Of a DNA stretch of 64,000 bases, positions 32,887 through 41,261 are shown piece by piece (the first letter of the stretch is position 1; every line of letters begins with the position of its first letter). The notes under the pieces were generated by a model. That model saw only the letters and a list, made by a program, of their open reading frames with translations. It did no database searches and was not told where the DNA came from. The translations under genes were made by a program, and so were the position numbers. Source of the stretch: Dawidia soli (GTDB lineage Bacteria; Bacteroidota; Bacteroidia; Cytophagales; Cyclobacteriaceae); assembly GCF_018598185.1 (NCBI RefSeq), contig NZ_JAHESC010000038.1, positions 1 to 64,000 on the forward strand, given 5' to 3'.

Positions 32887-34005
32887 CTAGGAAGTTTTGC
32901 GGTAGTGTACGATCGCCCAGGTATTTAACACAAGCGCCATGGCCGCCACGATCCCGGCCGCGGGAAGTACATCGTGCAGCGTACTGCCCTTCAGGATGAT
33001 CATGCGCATGACCGCAATGAGATGCGTCACGGGGCTGCAATAGGCCACCGCCCGGGCCCACGCGGGCATGCTGTCGAGGGGCGTGAAAAGTCCCCCCAGC
33101 AGGATGAAGACCATCATAAAAAAGAATGTAATGAGCATCGCCTGCTGCTGCGTTTCACAATACGTGGAGATGAGCAAGCCCAGTCCCAGGATCGCCAACA
33201 GGTACAGCGTCACAAATCCATACAGCAGCGGCATACTTCCCATCGGCACGATGCCATACACCACGCGCGCGACCAGCAGCCCCAGCGTAAAGACCACGTT
33301 GCCGAGCACCCAGAACGGCAGCAGCTTGCCCAGGATAAAATAATGTTTCCGCACCGGCGACACATTGATCTGCTCGATCGTGCCGACCTCCTTTTCCTGT
33401 ACGATGTTGAGCGCCGATAAAAAGCCGCCGATCATCGTCACGAGCACGGCCAGGACGCCCGGCACCATGAACACGCGGTAGTTGAGGAAGGGATTATACC
33501 AGTATACCGGCGCCACCTTCAGCACGGGCGTGGCGGGAAACCGGTCCGGCTGGACCCATTGCACACGCACGGCGTTGTTATAGGTTTGCAGGATCGTGGT
33601 GATATACGCCGCGCCCAATCCGGCCTTCACACCGTTGATGGCGTTGACGGCCAGCGACAGCGTTTGCCCGCCGTCGCGCATCAGCCCGCGCTCGAAGTCT
33701 TGCGGTAAGGTCAGCACGACGTCGGCGCGATCAGCCTCCAGCAGCGCCAGCGCTTCCGGGTACGAGGCCGTATAGCCGGTCAGCCGGAAATAGCCCGAGG
33801 CGGTAAGCTGTTGGGTCAACCGCTGTGCCTCGGGCGAGCGGTCGTTGTCGACGATGCACAGGTTGATATTCTTGACTTCGTAGTCCGCGGCCAGCGGCAG
33901 CACGATCAGCTGGATGAGGGGCATGACCAGTACCACCGCCAGGATGGTGCGGTTGCGAAAGATCTGCCTGAACTCTTTTTGCAATAAGAAATAAAGCATG
34001 CTCAT
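32887..34005 (-). CDS. ABC-2 type permease (YbhR/YhhJ-like)
   Basis: A 372-residue ABC permease of the ABC2_membrane_3 type. One N-terminal helix (about 22-42, TILAVVLVMPLIQLIVLPLA) is followed by a ~130-residue periplasmic domain and five C-terminal helices. The conserved intracellular stretch is EKEVGTIEQINVSPVRKHYFILGK. It overlaps the preceding permease gene by 4 nt and is the last gene of the tolC-hlyD-ATPase-ATPase-permease-permease operon. The two permeases would pair in one exporter. Confidence 0.9.
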   Translation of the reverse strand: MSMLYFLLQKEFRQIFRNRTILAVVLVMPLIQLIVLPLAADYEVKNINLCIVDNDRSPEAQRLTQQLTASGYFRLTGYTASYPEALALLEADRADVVLTLPQDFERGLMRDGGQTLSLAVNAINGVKAGLGAAYITTILQTYNNAVRVQWVQPDRFPATPVLKVAPVYWYNPFLNYRVFMVPGVLAVLVTMIGGFLSALNIVQEKEVGTIEQINVSPVRKHYFILGKLLPFWVLGNVVFTLGLLVARVVYGIVPMGSMPLLYGFVTLYLLAILGLGLLISTYCETQQQAMLITFFFMMVFILLGGLFTPLDSMPAWARAVAYCSPVTHLIAVMRMIILKGSTLHDVLPAAGIVAAMALVLNTWAIVHYRKTS

Positions 34006-35108
34006 GCGAGGCGAATGTTAAAGCGTTTGACACTGATGAAGAGCCAGCCGGCCGTCATGCCGGCGAGGACGAGGGTTTCTTTCCAGACCGCGGCGATGCC
34101 GAGGCCTTTGATCATAATGGCCTTGACAATGATGTAATACCATTTCGCAGGCACCGCGTGGGCGATCACCTGCAGCGGCACCGGCATGTTTTCGATGGGG
34201 AACATAAAACCGCTGAACAGGATCGTCGGCAGCAGCATGCCCATCAGGGAGATCAGCATGGCCACCTGCTGCGAGCTGGTCTGCACGGAGATAAAGATGC
34301 CGAGCGCCAAACAGGTGGTGATGAACAATATACTTTCCGCCAGCAGCAGCAGCACGTTGCCCTGCACGGGCACGTGAAGCACCGTGGTGCTGAGCACGAG
34401 AATGGTGCCGACGTTGACCAGCGAGAGGATCAGGTACGGCACGGCCTTGGCCACGATCACCAGCACCGGGCGGAACGGCGATACGAGCAGCACCTCCAGC
34501 GTACCCGTCTCTTTTTCGCGCACGATCGAGACGGCGGTCATCATCACACACACCAGCATCAGCACCAGCGCCATCACGCCCGGCACATAGTTCGGCGCAC
34601 CTTCCAGCTGCGGGTTGTACAGCATGCGCGTTTCGACGCGAAGGCCGTACGGCAGCGCCTGGGCTTCCCGTTGCTCCGTGGCATGGTCGTAGACAATGGC
34701 GGATACATACTGCGTGAGCGTCGTGGCGGTATTGGGGTCCGACGCATCGGCAATGACCTGTACGGCCACGTCGCGGCCGTGCTGCCACTGCTCGTAGAAC
34801 CGGGCCGGAAACACCACCGCCACCTTTACCTCGCCCCGGCGGAACGTCGCTTCCAGGGCCGGCGGCGACAGCGCCACCTGCTCTACCTCGAAATACCGGC
34901 TGGCATCCAGCCGCGCGATCAGGGCCGCCGTGGCGAGGTCGCGACCGTGATCGACCACCACCAGCCGGGCGTTCTTTACTTCGTTGCTCAGCGCAAATCC
35001 AAAGATGAGGATCTGCATGACGGGCATGCCGAACAGGATCAGCAGCGTGCGGCGGTCGCGCAGCACGTGTATAAATTCTTTGCGGATGAAGAGTGCCAGT
35101 TGTTGCAT
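34002..35108 (-). CDS. ABC-2 type permease (YbhS/YhhJ-like)
   Basis: A 368-residue ABC permease, paralogue of the following one. I chose the ATG at 35108 (MQQLALFIRKEFIHVLRDRRTLLIL in part), because that is where family members begin; an ATG 21 codons upstream would overlap the ATPase gene by 44 nt. It has one N-terminal helix, a periplasmic domain (LVVVDHGRDLATAAL...) and five C-terminal helices, with EKETGTLEVLLVSPFRPVLVIVAK as the coupling region. It is 19 nt downstream of the second ATPase gene. Confidence 0.9.
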   Translation of the reverse strand: MQQLALFIRKEFIHVLRDRRTLLILFGMPVMQILIFGFALSNEVKNARLVVVDHGRDLATAALIARLDASRYFEVEQVALSPPALEATFRRGEVKVAVVFPARFYEQWQHGRDVAVQVIADASDPNTATTLTQYVSAIVYDHATEQREAQALPYGLRVETRMLYNPQLEGAPNYVPGVMALVLMLVCVMMTAVSIVREKETGTLEVLLVSPFRPVLVIVAKAVPYLILSLVNVGTILVLSTTVLHVPVQGNVLLLLAESILFITTCLALGIFISVQTSSQQVAMLISLMGMLLPTILFSGFMFPIENMPVPLQVIAHAVPAKWYYIIVKAIMIKGLGIAAVWKETLVLAGMTAGWLFISVKRFNIRLA

Positions 35109-35127
35109 GTCGGTAACCGTGTTTGTG

Positions 35128-35868
35128 TTATTCACCCCGTTGCGCACCGCGCGCCAGGGTATAAAAGACATCGTCCATGGACGCCGCGCCGTACGTTTCC
35201 TTCAGGCGCCGCGGGGTATCGAGCGCGGCCATGCGCCCGTCGACCATGATCGAGACGCGGTGGCAATATTCGGCTTCGTCCATATAGTGCGTCGTGACGA
35301 ACACCGTGATGCCCTGCCCCGCCGCGCTGTACAGCAGGTTCCAGAATTGCCGCCGCGTGAACGGATCCACACCGCCGGTGGGCTCGTCCAGGAACACGAT
35401 CTTGGGATCGTGCAGGATCGCCACCGAAAATGCCAGCTTCTGCTTCCACCCCAGCGGCAGCGAGCCCACCCGCTTGTCCGCGGCATGCTCCAGCTCCAGT
35501 CGCGCCAGCAGCTGCTCCCGCTTGTCGCGCAACACCGGGTTGCGCAGCCCGTAGATGCCGCCAAAGAACGTGATGTTCTCCGCCACGGTGAGGTTCTCGT
35601 AAAGCGAAAACTTCTGGCTCATATACCCGATGTTCTGCTTTACGTCTTCGGGATGCGTGGCAACGTCGAACCCTGCTACGTGCGCGCGGCCCGACGACGG
35701 CGTGGACAACCCGCAGAGCATGCGCATGGCCGTCGTCTTGCCGGCGCCGTTCGCGCCGAGGAAACCGAAGATCTCGCCCCGGGCCACGTCAAAGGTGATC
35801 GCATCGGTGGCGACAAAGTCGCCGAAACGTTTGGTAAGCTTATCGGCTTGTATGATGGGCTGCTCCAT
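35128..35868 (-). CDS. ABC transporter ATPase (C-terminal YbhF-half equivalent)
   Basis: A 246-residue ABC ATPase. Walker A is GANGAGKTTAM, the Q-loop lies at YMSQKFSLYENLTVAENI, the signature is the degenerate LPLGWKQKLAFSVAIL in place of LSGG, and Walker B is IVFLDEPTGGVDP followed by the switch histidine in VFVTTHYMDEAEYC. The unusual signature is seen in one half of double-ATPase exporters such as YbhF/RbbA, where only one site is canonical. It starts 1 nt after the stop of the other ATPase gene. Confidence 0.92.
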   Translation of the reverse strand: MEQPIIQADKLTKRFGDFVATDAITFDVARGEIFGFLGANGAGKTTAMRMLCGLSTPSSGRAHVAGFDVATHPEDVKQNIGYMSQKFSLYENLTVAENITFFGGIYGLRNPVLRDKREQLLARLELEHAADKRVGSLPLGWKQKLAFSVAILHDPKIVFLDEPTGGVDPFTRRQFWNLLYSAAGQGITVFVTTHYMDEAEYCHRVSIMVDGRMAALDTPRRLKETYGAASMDDVFYTLARGAQRGE

Positions 35869-35869
35869 A

Positions 35870-36790
35870 TCAGTTCCGTTTCATGAGGTCCATAAAGCAA
35901 TCTTCGATCGTCGCATCGGTCGGTTGTACCGAGGCCGCGGCCAGGCCCGCATCGCGGAGATAGCCTTGCAGCGCCGCCGCGCCCGGGTCTGCCGTAAACG
36001 CCGCGTGCGCCCACTCCCCGAAGGCGTAGCTGCTGACCGCCTGCGGGTGATGCGCCAGTTGCTGCAGCAGGGCCGGCATGGGCGCGCCGCCCACGGCGTA
36101 GAGCGGGTGCGGATAGCCCGCGCGTAATCCCGCCGGCGTGTCGACCGACAGGATCCGTCCTTGCTGGATCAGCGCGATCCGGTCGCACCGGGCGGCTTCG
36201 TCCATATAGGGCGTCGAGACCAGGATCGTGATCCCCTCGGCCCGCAGCCGGCCCAGCATGTCCCAGAACTCTTTGCGCGACACGGGGTCGACACCGGTCG
36301 TGGGCTCGTCGAGGAACAGGGCCGTCGGCCGGTGGATCAACGCGCAGCACAACGCCAGCTTTTGTTTCATCCCGCCCGACAACTTGCCCGCACGCCGGTC
36401 CTTGAACGGTTTTATCTGCTCGTACAGGTCGCGGATAAGTGCGTAATGATCCGACACTTTGGTATTGAAGACCGAGGCAAAGAAATGCAGGTTCTCCTCC
36501 ACGGTCAGATCGGTATACAGCGAGAACTTGCCGGGCATATAGCCCACCGTGCTGCGGATCTTTTGATAGTCGCGCACGACGTCATGCCCACCGACGCTGG
36601 CATGCCCTGCGTCCGGCAACAGTAAGGTGATGAGGATGCGGAAGAGCGTGGTTTTGCCCGCGCCATCGGGTCCGATCAACCCGAACAGCTCACCCTCCCC
36701 TACGGTAAACGATACGCCGTCCACAGCCGGGGCCTGGCCTTTGCCAAACGCCCTGGTGATATTTTCTACGCGGATGGCATCCATGATCAC
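35870..36790 (-). CDS. ABC transporter ATPase (N-terminal YbhF-half equivalent)
   Basis: A 306-residue ABC ATPase. Walker A is GPDGAGKTTLF, the signature is canonical KLSGGMKQKLALCCALI, and Walker B is ALFLDEPTTGVDP. The switch-histidine position reads VSTPYMDEAARCD, with proline where histidine is expected, so catalysis may be asymmetric with the partner ATPase, which has the histidine but a poor signature. About 70 extra C-terminal residues form a small accessory region. The ATG overlaps the HlyD stop by 4 nt. In YbhF and RbbA the two ATPases are one protein; here they are separate genes. Confidence 0.92.
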   Translation of the reverse strand: MIMDAIRVENITRAFGKGQAPAVDGVSFTVGEGELFGLIGPDGAGKTTLFRILITLLLPDAGHASVGGHDVVRDYQKIRSTVGYMPGKFSLYTDLTVEENLHFFASVFNTKVSDHYALIRDLYEQIKPFKDRRAGKLSGGMKQKLALCCALIHRPTALFLDEPTTGVDPVSRKEFWDMLGRLRAEGITILVSTPYMDEAARCDRIALIQQGRILSVDTPAGLRAGYPHPLYAVGGAPMPALLQQLAHHPQAVSSYAFGEWAHAAFTADPGAAALQGYLRDAGLAAASVQPTDATIEDCFMDLMKRN

Positions 36791-37677
36791 AGCGTTACTT
36801 CACCGTACATACCGATCTTGAGATACCCGTCGTTCCGGACGCGGATCTTGACCGCATATACCAGGTTGGCACGTTCGGCTTTGGTCTGGATGGTCTTGGG
36901 GGTGAACTCCGCCTGGTCGCTGATCCACGTCACCACGCCGGGATACGTGCGCGTCACGCCGTCGGGGGCGTCCACCACGACCGTTACGGGCTGCTGCAGG
37001 CGAAGTACCGTCAGCTGGTCGCCCGTGATGTAGGCGCGCAGTGTAAGCGTGGTCAGGTCGGCGACTTTGTAGAGCGGCTTGCCGGCCACGGCCATTTCGT
37101 GCGGCTCGGCATAGGTCGTGAGCACCGTGCCTTTCACCGCGTTGATGATCCGGCACCGGGTGAGCTGATCCTCCACCTGCTGTACTTGCACGATGAGCGG
37201 CGCGGTCTGCGCCGCCAGGCTGCTGTTCGTGACCGACAGCGTTGACTGCTGGGCCTCCAGCTGCCGGCGCAGGACTTCCGTCTGCGCGGCGGCATCGTCG
37301 TATTGCTTCTGCGTGGCCGCGCCAGCCTGCACAAGCGACGACAACCGCTGCTGCTCACGCTCGGCGTGGCGCAGCTGCTCGCGCACCGCCGCCAGCTGGC
37401 GGGCTACGTCGGGGCGGTTGGCCAGCACCGACTGTACCTGCGCCTCGAGCTGTTTCTTCTTGAGATATAACGGAATGCTATCGATCACGCCGACGAGCTC
37501 ACCGGCGCGCAACGTGTCGCCTTCGTCCGGCTGGAACACCAGCAGCGTGCCGGTCACCTCGGCGGAGACGATGGTTTCAACAGCCTCGAATGTGCCCGAG
37601 GCATCGTAGGACGGTCCGCCGCGGCGGCAAGCGCCCAGCACGACAAGGACGAATAAACAGTAAGCGATGTGTTTCAT
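36787..37677 (-). CDS. HlyD/YbhG-type membrane-fusion lipoprotein
   Basis: A 296-residue periplasmic adaptor linking the ABC complex to TolC. I took the ATG at 37677 (MKHIAYCLFVLVVLGAC), which gives a lipobox at Cys17; the longer frame runs back through tolC. A first biotinyl-lipoyl-like half (VTGTLLVFQPDEGDTLRAGELVGVID), a long coiled-coil hairpin rich in Gln/Ala/Leu (about 70-165), the second lipoyl half (KGTVLTTYAEPHEMAVAGKPLYKVADL) and a beta-barrel domain follow. The gap to tolC is 14 nt. Confidence 0.9.
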   Translation of the reverse strand: MKHIAYCLFVLVVLGACRRGGPSYDASGTFEAVETIVSAEVTGTLLVFQPDEGDTLRAGELVGVIDSIPLYLKKKQLEAQVQSVLANRPDVARQLAAVREQLRHAEREQQRLSSLVQAGAATQKQYDDAAAQTEVLRRQLEAQQSTLSVTNSSLAAQTAPLIVQVQQVEDQLTRCRIINAVKGTVLTTYAEPHEMAVAGKPLYKVADLTTLTLRAYITGDQLTVLRLQQPVTVVVDAPDGVTRTYPGVVTWISDQAEFTPKTIQTKAERANLVYAVKIRVRNDGYLKIGMYGEVTL

Positions 37678-37691
37678 GACAGTGAATAGGA

Positions 37692-38984
37692 TTATGGTCT
37701 TCCGGTAGTGGTCTGTAATACATAGTGCGCCATCAGGCCCTGCAGGGCATGCAGGTTGCGCGCCTGGCGTGCCTGGTCTTCGGCATGTACCTCGCGCAGG
37801 TAGTCGTGCGCATCCAGGACGCCGTTTGCCAGCTGCGCGGCCGCCGTCTGCTTGACCGACGCGCGCAAGGCAATGATGGCATCGTCGGTTTCCAGCAAGG
37901 CCGTATACTTTTGTACGTCGGCCAATTGACGGGCCTGGGTGACGCGCGTCTGGAGTAAAAAGGTCTCCTCCTGTACGGTCAGCTGCTGGCGGGCAATGCC
38001 GATCAGGGCCGCATCGTTGCGCGCCGTATACCAGCCGCTCAGTTGCCATTGCAACCGCAGACCGCCGATATAGTACCCCCGCACATCGTTGCTCAGCATG
38101 TTCAACGCAGGGCGCCCCAGGCCGCCCTGAAAGAACAGGCTGACGCGCGGGCGGTTACGGACGGCGAGTGACTTCTCCTGTACGTCGAACACCGCGGTTT
38201 GCAACTTGAACTGTTGCAGCTCCGGACGGTATAGATCCGTCGCCACGGCCGTGGGAACGGGCGGCTCGGCAAACACAACACCGGGAGCGATAGGCTGGCC
38301 GATGAATAACGCCAGCATGGCGATATAGCTTTCGCGGGTAGACTGCAGCTCCACAGCCTGCTGCGCGGCCTGGAGTAACTCCGAACGCAGTATATCCGCC
38401 TGGCTGCGAAGCGCCGTGCCCAGCCGCACCGCGGCCTCTATCTTCTCCAGCGCCGCCTGGATGTCCTGCTGCAGGATGGCATTCTGCGCGCGCTGCCGGT
38501 CGATGATCAGGACACCAAAAAAAAGCGGATTGATCCGTTCTTCCAGGGCATAGAGGGTCACCTCCACGTTCTGCTGGTCGGCCTGGCGTTGGGTCTTTGT
38601 CAACGCGCGTTGCTGATGAATCACACCCCCGTCATAGAGCGTTTGCTGCACCTCTCCATAGAGCTTATACTGATCCTTCGACAACACCGGGATCTCCTGC
38701 CCCGGGACGCTGATCGGCACTTGCGTCACCTCCGATTGATAGGTAGCCTGCCCATAGATCCCCACTTGCGGCAAATACCCGCGGGCAGCGTTTTCAAGTG
38801 TATAGTCTGCACTTTGCTGCAACAGCGTTCGCTGCTTTGCCTGCGGAGCATGCTGGCGCGCCAGCGCATAACACTGCTGCAGTGTCAAACTATCGCCGCC
38901 CGGTAAGCCACCGGCCGCCAGCGCAGGCCTTCCCACAAACGCCAGCAGCATCAAGGTTAAATACAAATTAAGACGCATGGTCAT
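37692..38984 (-). CDS. TolC-family outer-membrane efflux protein
   Basis: A 430-residue outer-membrane channel of the OEP family. The signal peptide is about residues 1-24 (MTMRLNLYLTLMLLAFVGRPALA). Two long helical repeats follow: LTLQQCYALARQHAPQAKQRTLLQQ opens the first, with LPQVGIYGQATY as the first beta-strand pair; IGGLRLQWQLSGWY marks the second strand pair. It is the first gene of the efflux operon. A 16-bp palindrome lies 19 nt upstream of its ATG at 39003-39018, the likely TetR operator. Confidence 0.9.
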   Translation of the reverse strand: MTMRLNLYLTLMLLAFVGRPALAAGGLPGGDSLTLQQCYALARQHAPQAKQRTLLQQSADYTLENAARGYLPQVGIYGQATYQSEVTQVPISVPGQEIPVLSKDQYKLYGEVQQTLYDGGVIHQQRALTKTQRQADQQNVEVTLYALEERINPLFFGVLIIDRQRAQNAILQQDIQAALEKIEAAVRLGTALRSQADILRSELLQAAQQAVELQSTRESYIAMLALFIGQPIAPGVVFAEPPVPTAVATDLYRPELQQFKLQTAVFDVQEKSLAVRNRPRVSLFFQGGLGRPALNMLSNDVRGYYIGGLRLQWQLSGWYTARNDAALIGIARQQLTVQEETFLLQTRVTQARQLADVQKYTALLETDDAIIALRASVKQTAAAQLANGVLDAHDYLREVHAEDQARQARNLHALQGLMAHYVLQTTTGRP

Positions 38985-39002
38985 ATAGTTTAAATATTCG
39001 AT

Positions 39003-39018
39003 TTAATCATTTGATTAA
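39003..39018. promoter_or_regulatory. TetR operator O1, upstream of tolC
   Basis: TTAATCATTTGATTAA: perfect 7-bp arms around a 2-bp spacer, 19 nt from the tolC ATG. The identical 16-mer, in the opposite orientation, lies at 39717-39732 upstream of tetR. Being the only shared motif at both promoters, it is best explained as the site of the TetR protein encoded between them. Confidence 0.85.
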
Positions 39019-39035
39019 CACTACAGCAAAAAAAA

Positions 39036-39659
39036 TCAGCGCACCCCCAGCATCGCATCGATCCATTTCGGGATCAGCTTCTTCCGTTCCTCCATCAGCG
39101 CTTCAAACTCCTTCTGCCCCAAGCCGGCACCATGCTGGAACATCGGCCGGCCGACAAACGGAAAGAGCGTCATCCCCAGCAGATTCATGATAAAATGAAG
39201 GGGGTGTATATTCTTTTTCCGCTCGCGCAGCTGCTTTACCAGGACAGATTCGCGCAACAGCTTCCCCACCTGCAGCCTGCGTGCGAGGTCTTCGGGCTGG
39301 TAGCGGATCTCGCTCAGCACGAACAGCGGCAGGTCCGGGTTCTTCATCAACATGTCCAGGTAGTTGTGGACCAGGCGCTCTATTTTTTCCTCCAGGCTGC
39401 TTTCTTCATCGTTCAGCACCGGGGCGATCACACCGAACAACGCCTGCACCTTCTCCATCATCACGATCTCGAAAAGCTTTTCCTTACTGCGGAAATAATA
39501 GTTCAGCAGTGCCAGGTTCAGCCCCGCGGCTTCGGCAATATCGCGGGTGCGTGTAGCGGCATATCCCTTTTTGGTAAAGACCTGCCGGGCAGCTTCTTTG
39601 ATCCTCTCCTCCGTCGATACGTCTTTGGACTCCTGTTTCTCTGATTTCTTCTTTCCCAT
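39036..39659 (-). CDS. TetR/AcrR-family repressor (CecR-like) of the efflux operon
   Basis: A 207-residue dimeric repressor. I chose the ATG at 39659 (MGKKKSEKQESKDVSTEERI) over an alternative start eight codons upstream. The HTH reads EERIKEAARQVFTKKGYAATRTRDIAEAAGLNLALLNYYFRSKEKLFE in sequence, at about residues 17-65. The C-terminal domain, with NPDLPLFVLSEIRYQPE and FVGRPMFQ, resembles the CecR (YbiH) branch, which controls ybhGFSR in Escherichia coli. The same operator lies before its own promoter and before tolC, so it likely represses both, released by the exported drug. Confidence 0.9.
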   Translation of the reverse strand: MGKKKSEKQESKDVSTEERIKEAARQVFTKKGYAATRTRDIAEAAGLNLALLNYYFRSKEKLFEIVMMEKVQALFGVIAPVLNDEESSLEEKIERLVHNYLDMLMKNPDLPLFVLSEIRYQPEDLARRLQVGKLLRESVLVKQLRERKKNIHPLHFIMNLLGMTLFPFVGRPMFQHGAGLGQKEFEALMEERKKLIPKWIDAMLGVR

Positions 39660-39680
39660 TGTGCACCTGTAAGTACGCGA

Positions 39681-39712
39681 CAAAGATGGTGGATGTTTCG
39701 GAATTAGTCAAG
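39681..39712 (-). promoter_or_regulatory. Putative tetR promoter
   Basis: On the minus strand, CTTGAC (39712-39707) serves as -33 and CATCTTTG (39688-39681) as -7, with an 18-nt spacer, close to the Bacteroidota TTG-N19-TAnnTTTG pattern. The operator at 39717-39732 sits directly upstream of the -33. Confidence 0.5.
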
Positions 39713-39716
39713 TATT

Positions 39717-39732
39717 TTAATCAAATGATTAA
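39717..39732. promoter_or_regulatory. TetR operator O2, upstream of tetR
   Basis: TTAATCAAATGATTAA, the reverse complement of the tolC-proximal site at 39003-39018. It is 58 nt from the tetR ATG and 4 nt upstream of the putative -33 box. Confidence 0.85.
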
Positions 39733-39735
39733 AAA

Positions 39736-40134
39736 TTAACAGGACACCTGCTGTAGCCACGTCTGGGCCTCCTCCAGCGAGTCGAATAGCCGGATCTGAA
39801 CACTGGTCTGTTGCACACGATACGAAATGGCCTCGACCGCGAGGGCATTGAAGTAATTGCTGGGACGTACGAGCGCGATGGCGCGAAAGCCGCGTTCGAT
39901 GGCACGGGGAAGGAAGTTGAACTTCACGTAGTTCTGATCCTCCTGGCCGATCAGGGTCATTGTCTTGATATCGGCCAGTACTTTGTGCGCCCCGTGCTCC
40001 ACCAGCAGTTTCAGCATGTATTCGGTGCCTTCCCGGAACTGGGCGCTGGTGGCATAGCCGTTCCAGTCCATACGGACATATCCTTGTGCGGCATCGTAGT
40101 AGATCTGATAGACGGGAGGAGGTACGGCGGCCAT
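39736..40134 (-). CDS. STAS-like (SpoIIAA-fold) small protein
   Basis: A 132-residue cytoplasmic protein. The alternating pattern YQIYYDAAQGYVRMDWNGYAT, then KVLADIKTMTLIGQED, FRAIALVRPSNYFN and VQIRLFDSLEEAQTWLQQ fits the SpoIIAA/STAS-like domain often found as single-domain proteins in Cytophagia. The function of such proteins is unknown; some relatives bind lipids or regulate partner proteins. It is monocistronic, its stop lying just right of the tetR operator. Confidence 0.65.
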   Translation of the reverse strand: MAAVPPPVYQIYYDAAQGYVRMDWNGYATSAQFREGTEYMLKLLVEHGAHKVLADIKTMTLIGQEDQNYVKFNFLPRAIERGFRAIALVRPSNYFNALAVEAISYRVQQTSVQIRLFDSLEEAQTWLQQVSC

Positions 40135-40193
40135 AGCGTGCGGGATTTCGTACTACAAAGAACCGAAAAACGAGGAACGATACAACGCATAGC

Positions 40194-40221
40194 AAAAAAA
40201 ATGAGCCGGTTTGACCGGCTC
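40194..40221 (-). terminator. Rho-independent terminator of the 40254 lipoprotein gene
   Basis: On the minus strand GAGCCGGT (40221-40214), loop CAA, ACCGGCTC (40210-40203) is followed by eight or more T residues (to 40194). It lies 33 nt after the stop at 40254. Confidence 0.9.
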
Positions 40222-40253
40222 ACTTTATATTGCTTACAGGAGGTAAGACTGCC

Positions 40254-41261
40254 TTACGGCTGTACTTTGATGTCGATCTTCATCCAGTCATCGCTGCCGT
40301 TGCCCGGAGCAATGTCGTCTATGCGGATCAGACCTTTTTTGCCGTACTGGGTCTGGAAGGCAACCACGTCGCCAACTTCCAGGAACGATACCGTCTGGGC
40401 CGATTGGTTGGAAACGGCCAGGTTTGCCAGGTCATCCGATTCGTCTACCGCATCGAAATCCTCAGAGGACATCGTCGTGGTAGCGAAGTATGTTTTGTTG
40501 AGCTCCTCTTTCGTGGTGCTCGCCACCACCGGGATGTTCACCACTTCCGTGAGGTAATCGTATGAAGAGGTCAGCGTAGCATGTTTGTCCTCACCCATGA
40601 GGTATACATAACCGAAGTCCCAGTACGAAACGAATTCGACGCCCTGGTCAATTCTGTAGATCTCACCGTCCAGCAGTGATACGAACGTTTCTGAGCTACC
40701 GTCACCCAGGGGCGCCGCCAGCGTCAGGTCGTTGTAGGTCTTCACATCTGCCTCTTCGTTTGTACCGCTGCCATATACCAGTGTAATGGTCGCAGGGCCA
40801 ACGGCCAGGCGCTGATTAACATCACGGAAGTCGCCGTTGCCGGTAGTTGTCCAGAACTTGTATACCACGGTACCTGCTGTGATGCCGGAAGGTACAGGCA
40901 ACTCGAACTGAAATTCGAAATCTTCGTCGTTCTTGCCGGTGAGATCGATGGAACCATCGGCTTTGAGGTCGATGTCCTCCTTGGGTTCATAGATCTCTTC
41001 ACCCTGCCCGCCGACGTTTTCAGTGATGTACAAACGCTTCATGCTCTTGTCTGTAGAGGTGAAGTGTACCTTTGCCGTGATGCTGCCCTGGCTCGAAGTT
41101 ACGGTAACGTCTTCATTCGTCTCAGACGGAACATCCAGCACTACATCGAATTCCGCATTTGGATCTACTGCGATCTCGTCGTTGTCGTCGCAAGCAGCAG
41201 CCAGCATGCCAACTACCGTCAGGGAGAGCATGACTCTCCGGTAACTGTCGAATTTTCTCAT
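40254..41261 (-). CDS. Lipoprotein of unknown function
   Basis: A 335-residue lipoprotein with the lipobox ending at Cys24 (MLSLTVVGMLAAACDDND). The acidic mature part has a beta-sandwich look: FDVVLDVPSETNEDVTVTSSQGSITAKVHFTS (in pieces) recalls Ig-like or cadherin-like strands. No family can be named. It is monocistronic, with its own terminator (40194-40221) and a hairpin in its leader (41300-41317). Confidence 0.7.
   Translation of the reverse strand: MRKFDSYRRVMLSLTVVGMLAAACDDNDEIAVDPNAEFDVVLDVPSETNEDVTVTSSQGSITAKVHFTSTDKSMKRLYITENVGGQGEEIYEPKEDIDLKADGSIDLTGKNDEDFEFQFELPVPSGITAGTVVYKFWTTTGNGDFRDVNQRLAVGPATITLVYGSGTNEEADVKTYNDLTLAAPLGDGSSETFVSLLDGEIYRIDQGVEFVSYWDFGYVYLMGEDKHATLTSSYDYLTEVVNIPVVASTTKEELNKTYFATTTMSSEDFDAVDESDDLANLAVSNQSAQTVSFLEVGDVVAFQTQYGKKGLIRIDDIAPGNGSDDWMKIDIKVQP

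Noticed and set aside
36787-38049. A longer HlyD-type protein starting at 38049
   Set aside because: The added part is out-of-frame tolC sequence; the ATG at 37677 gives a lipobox.
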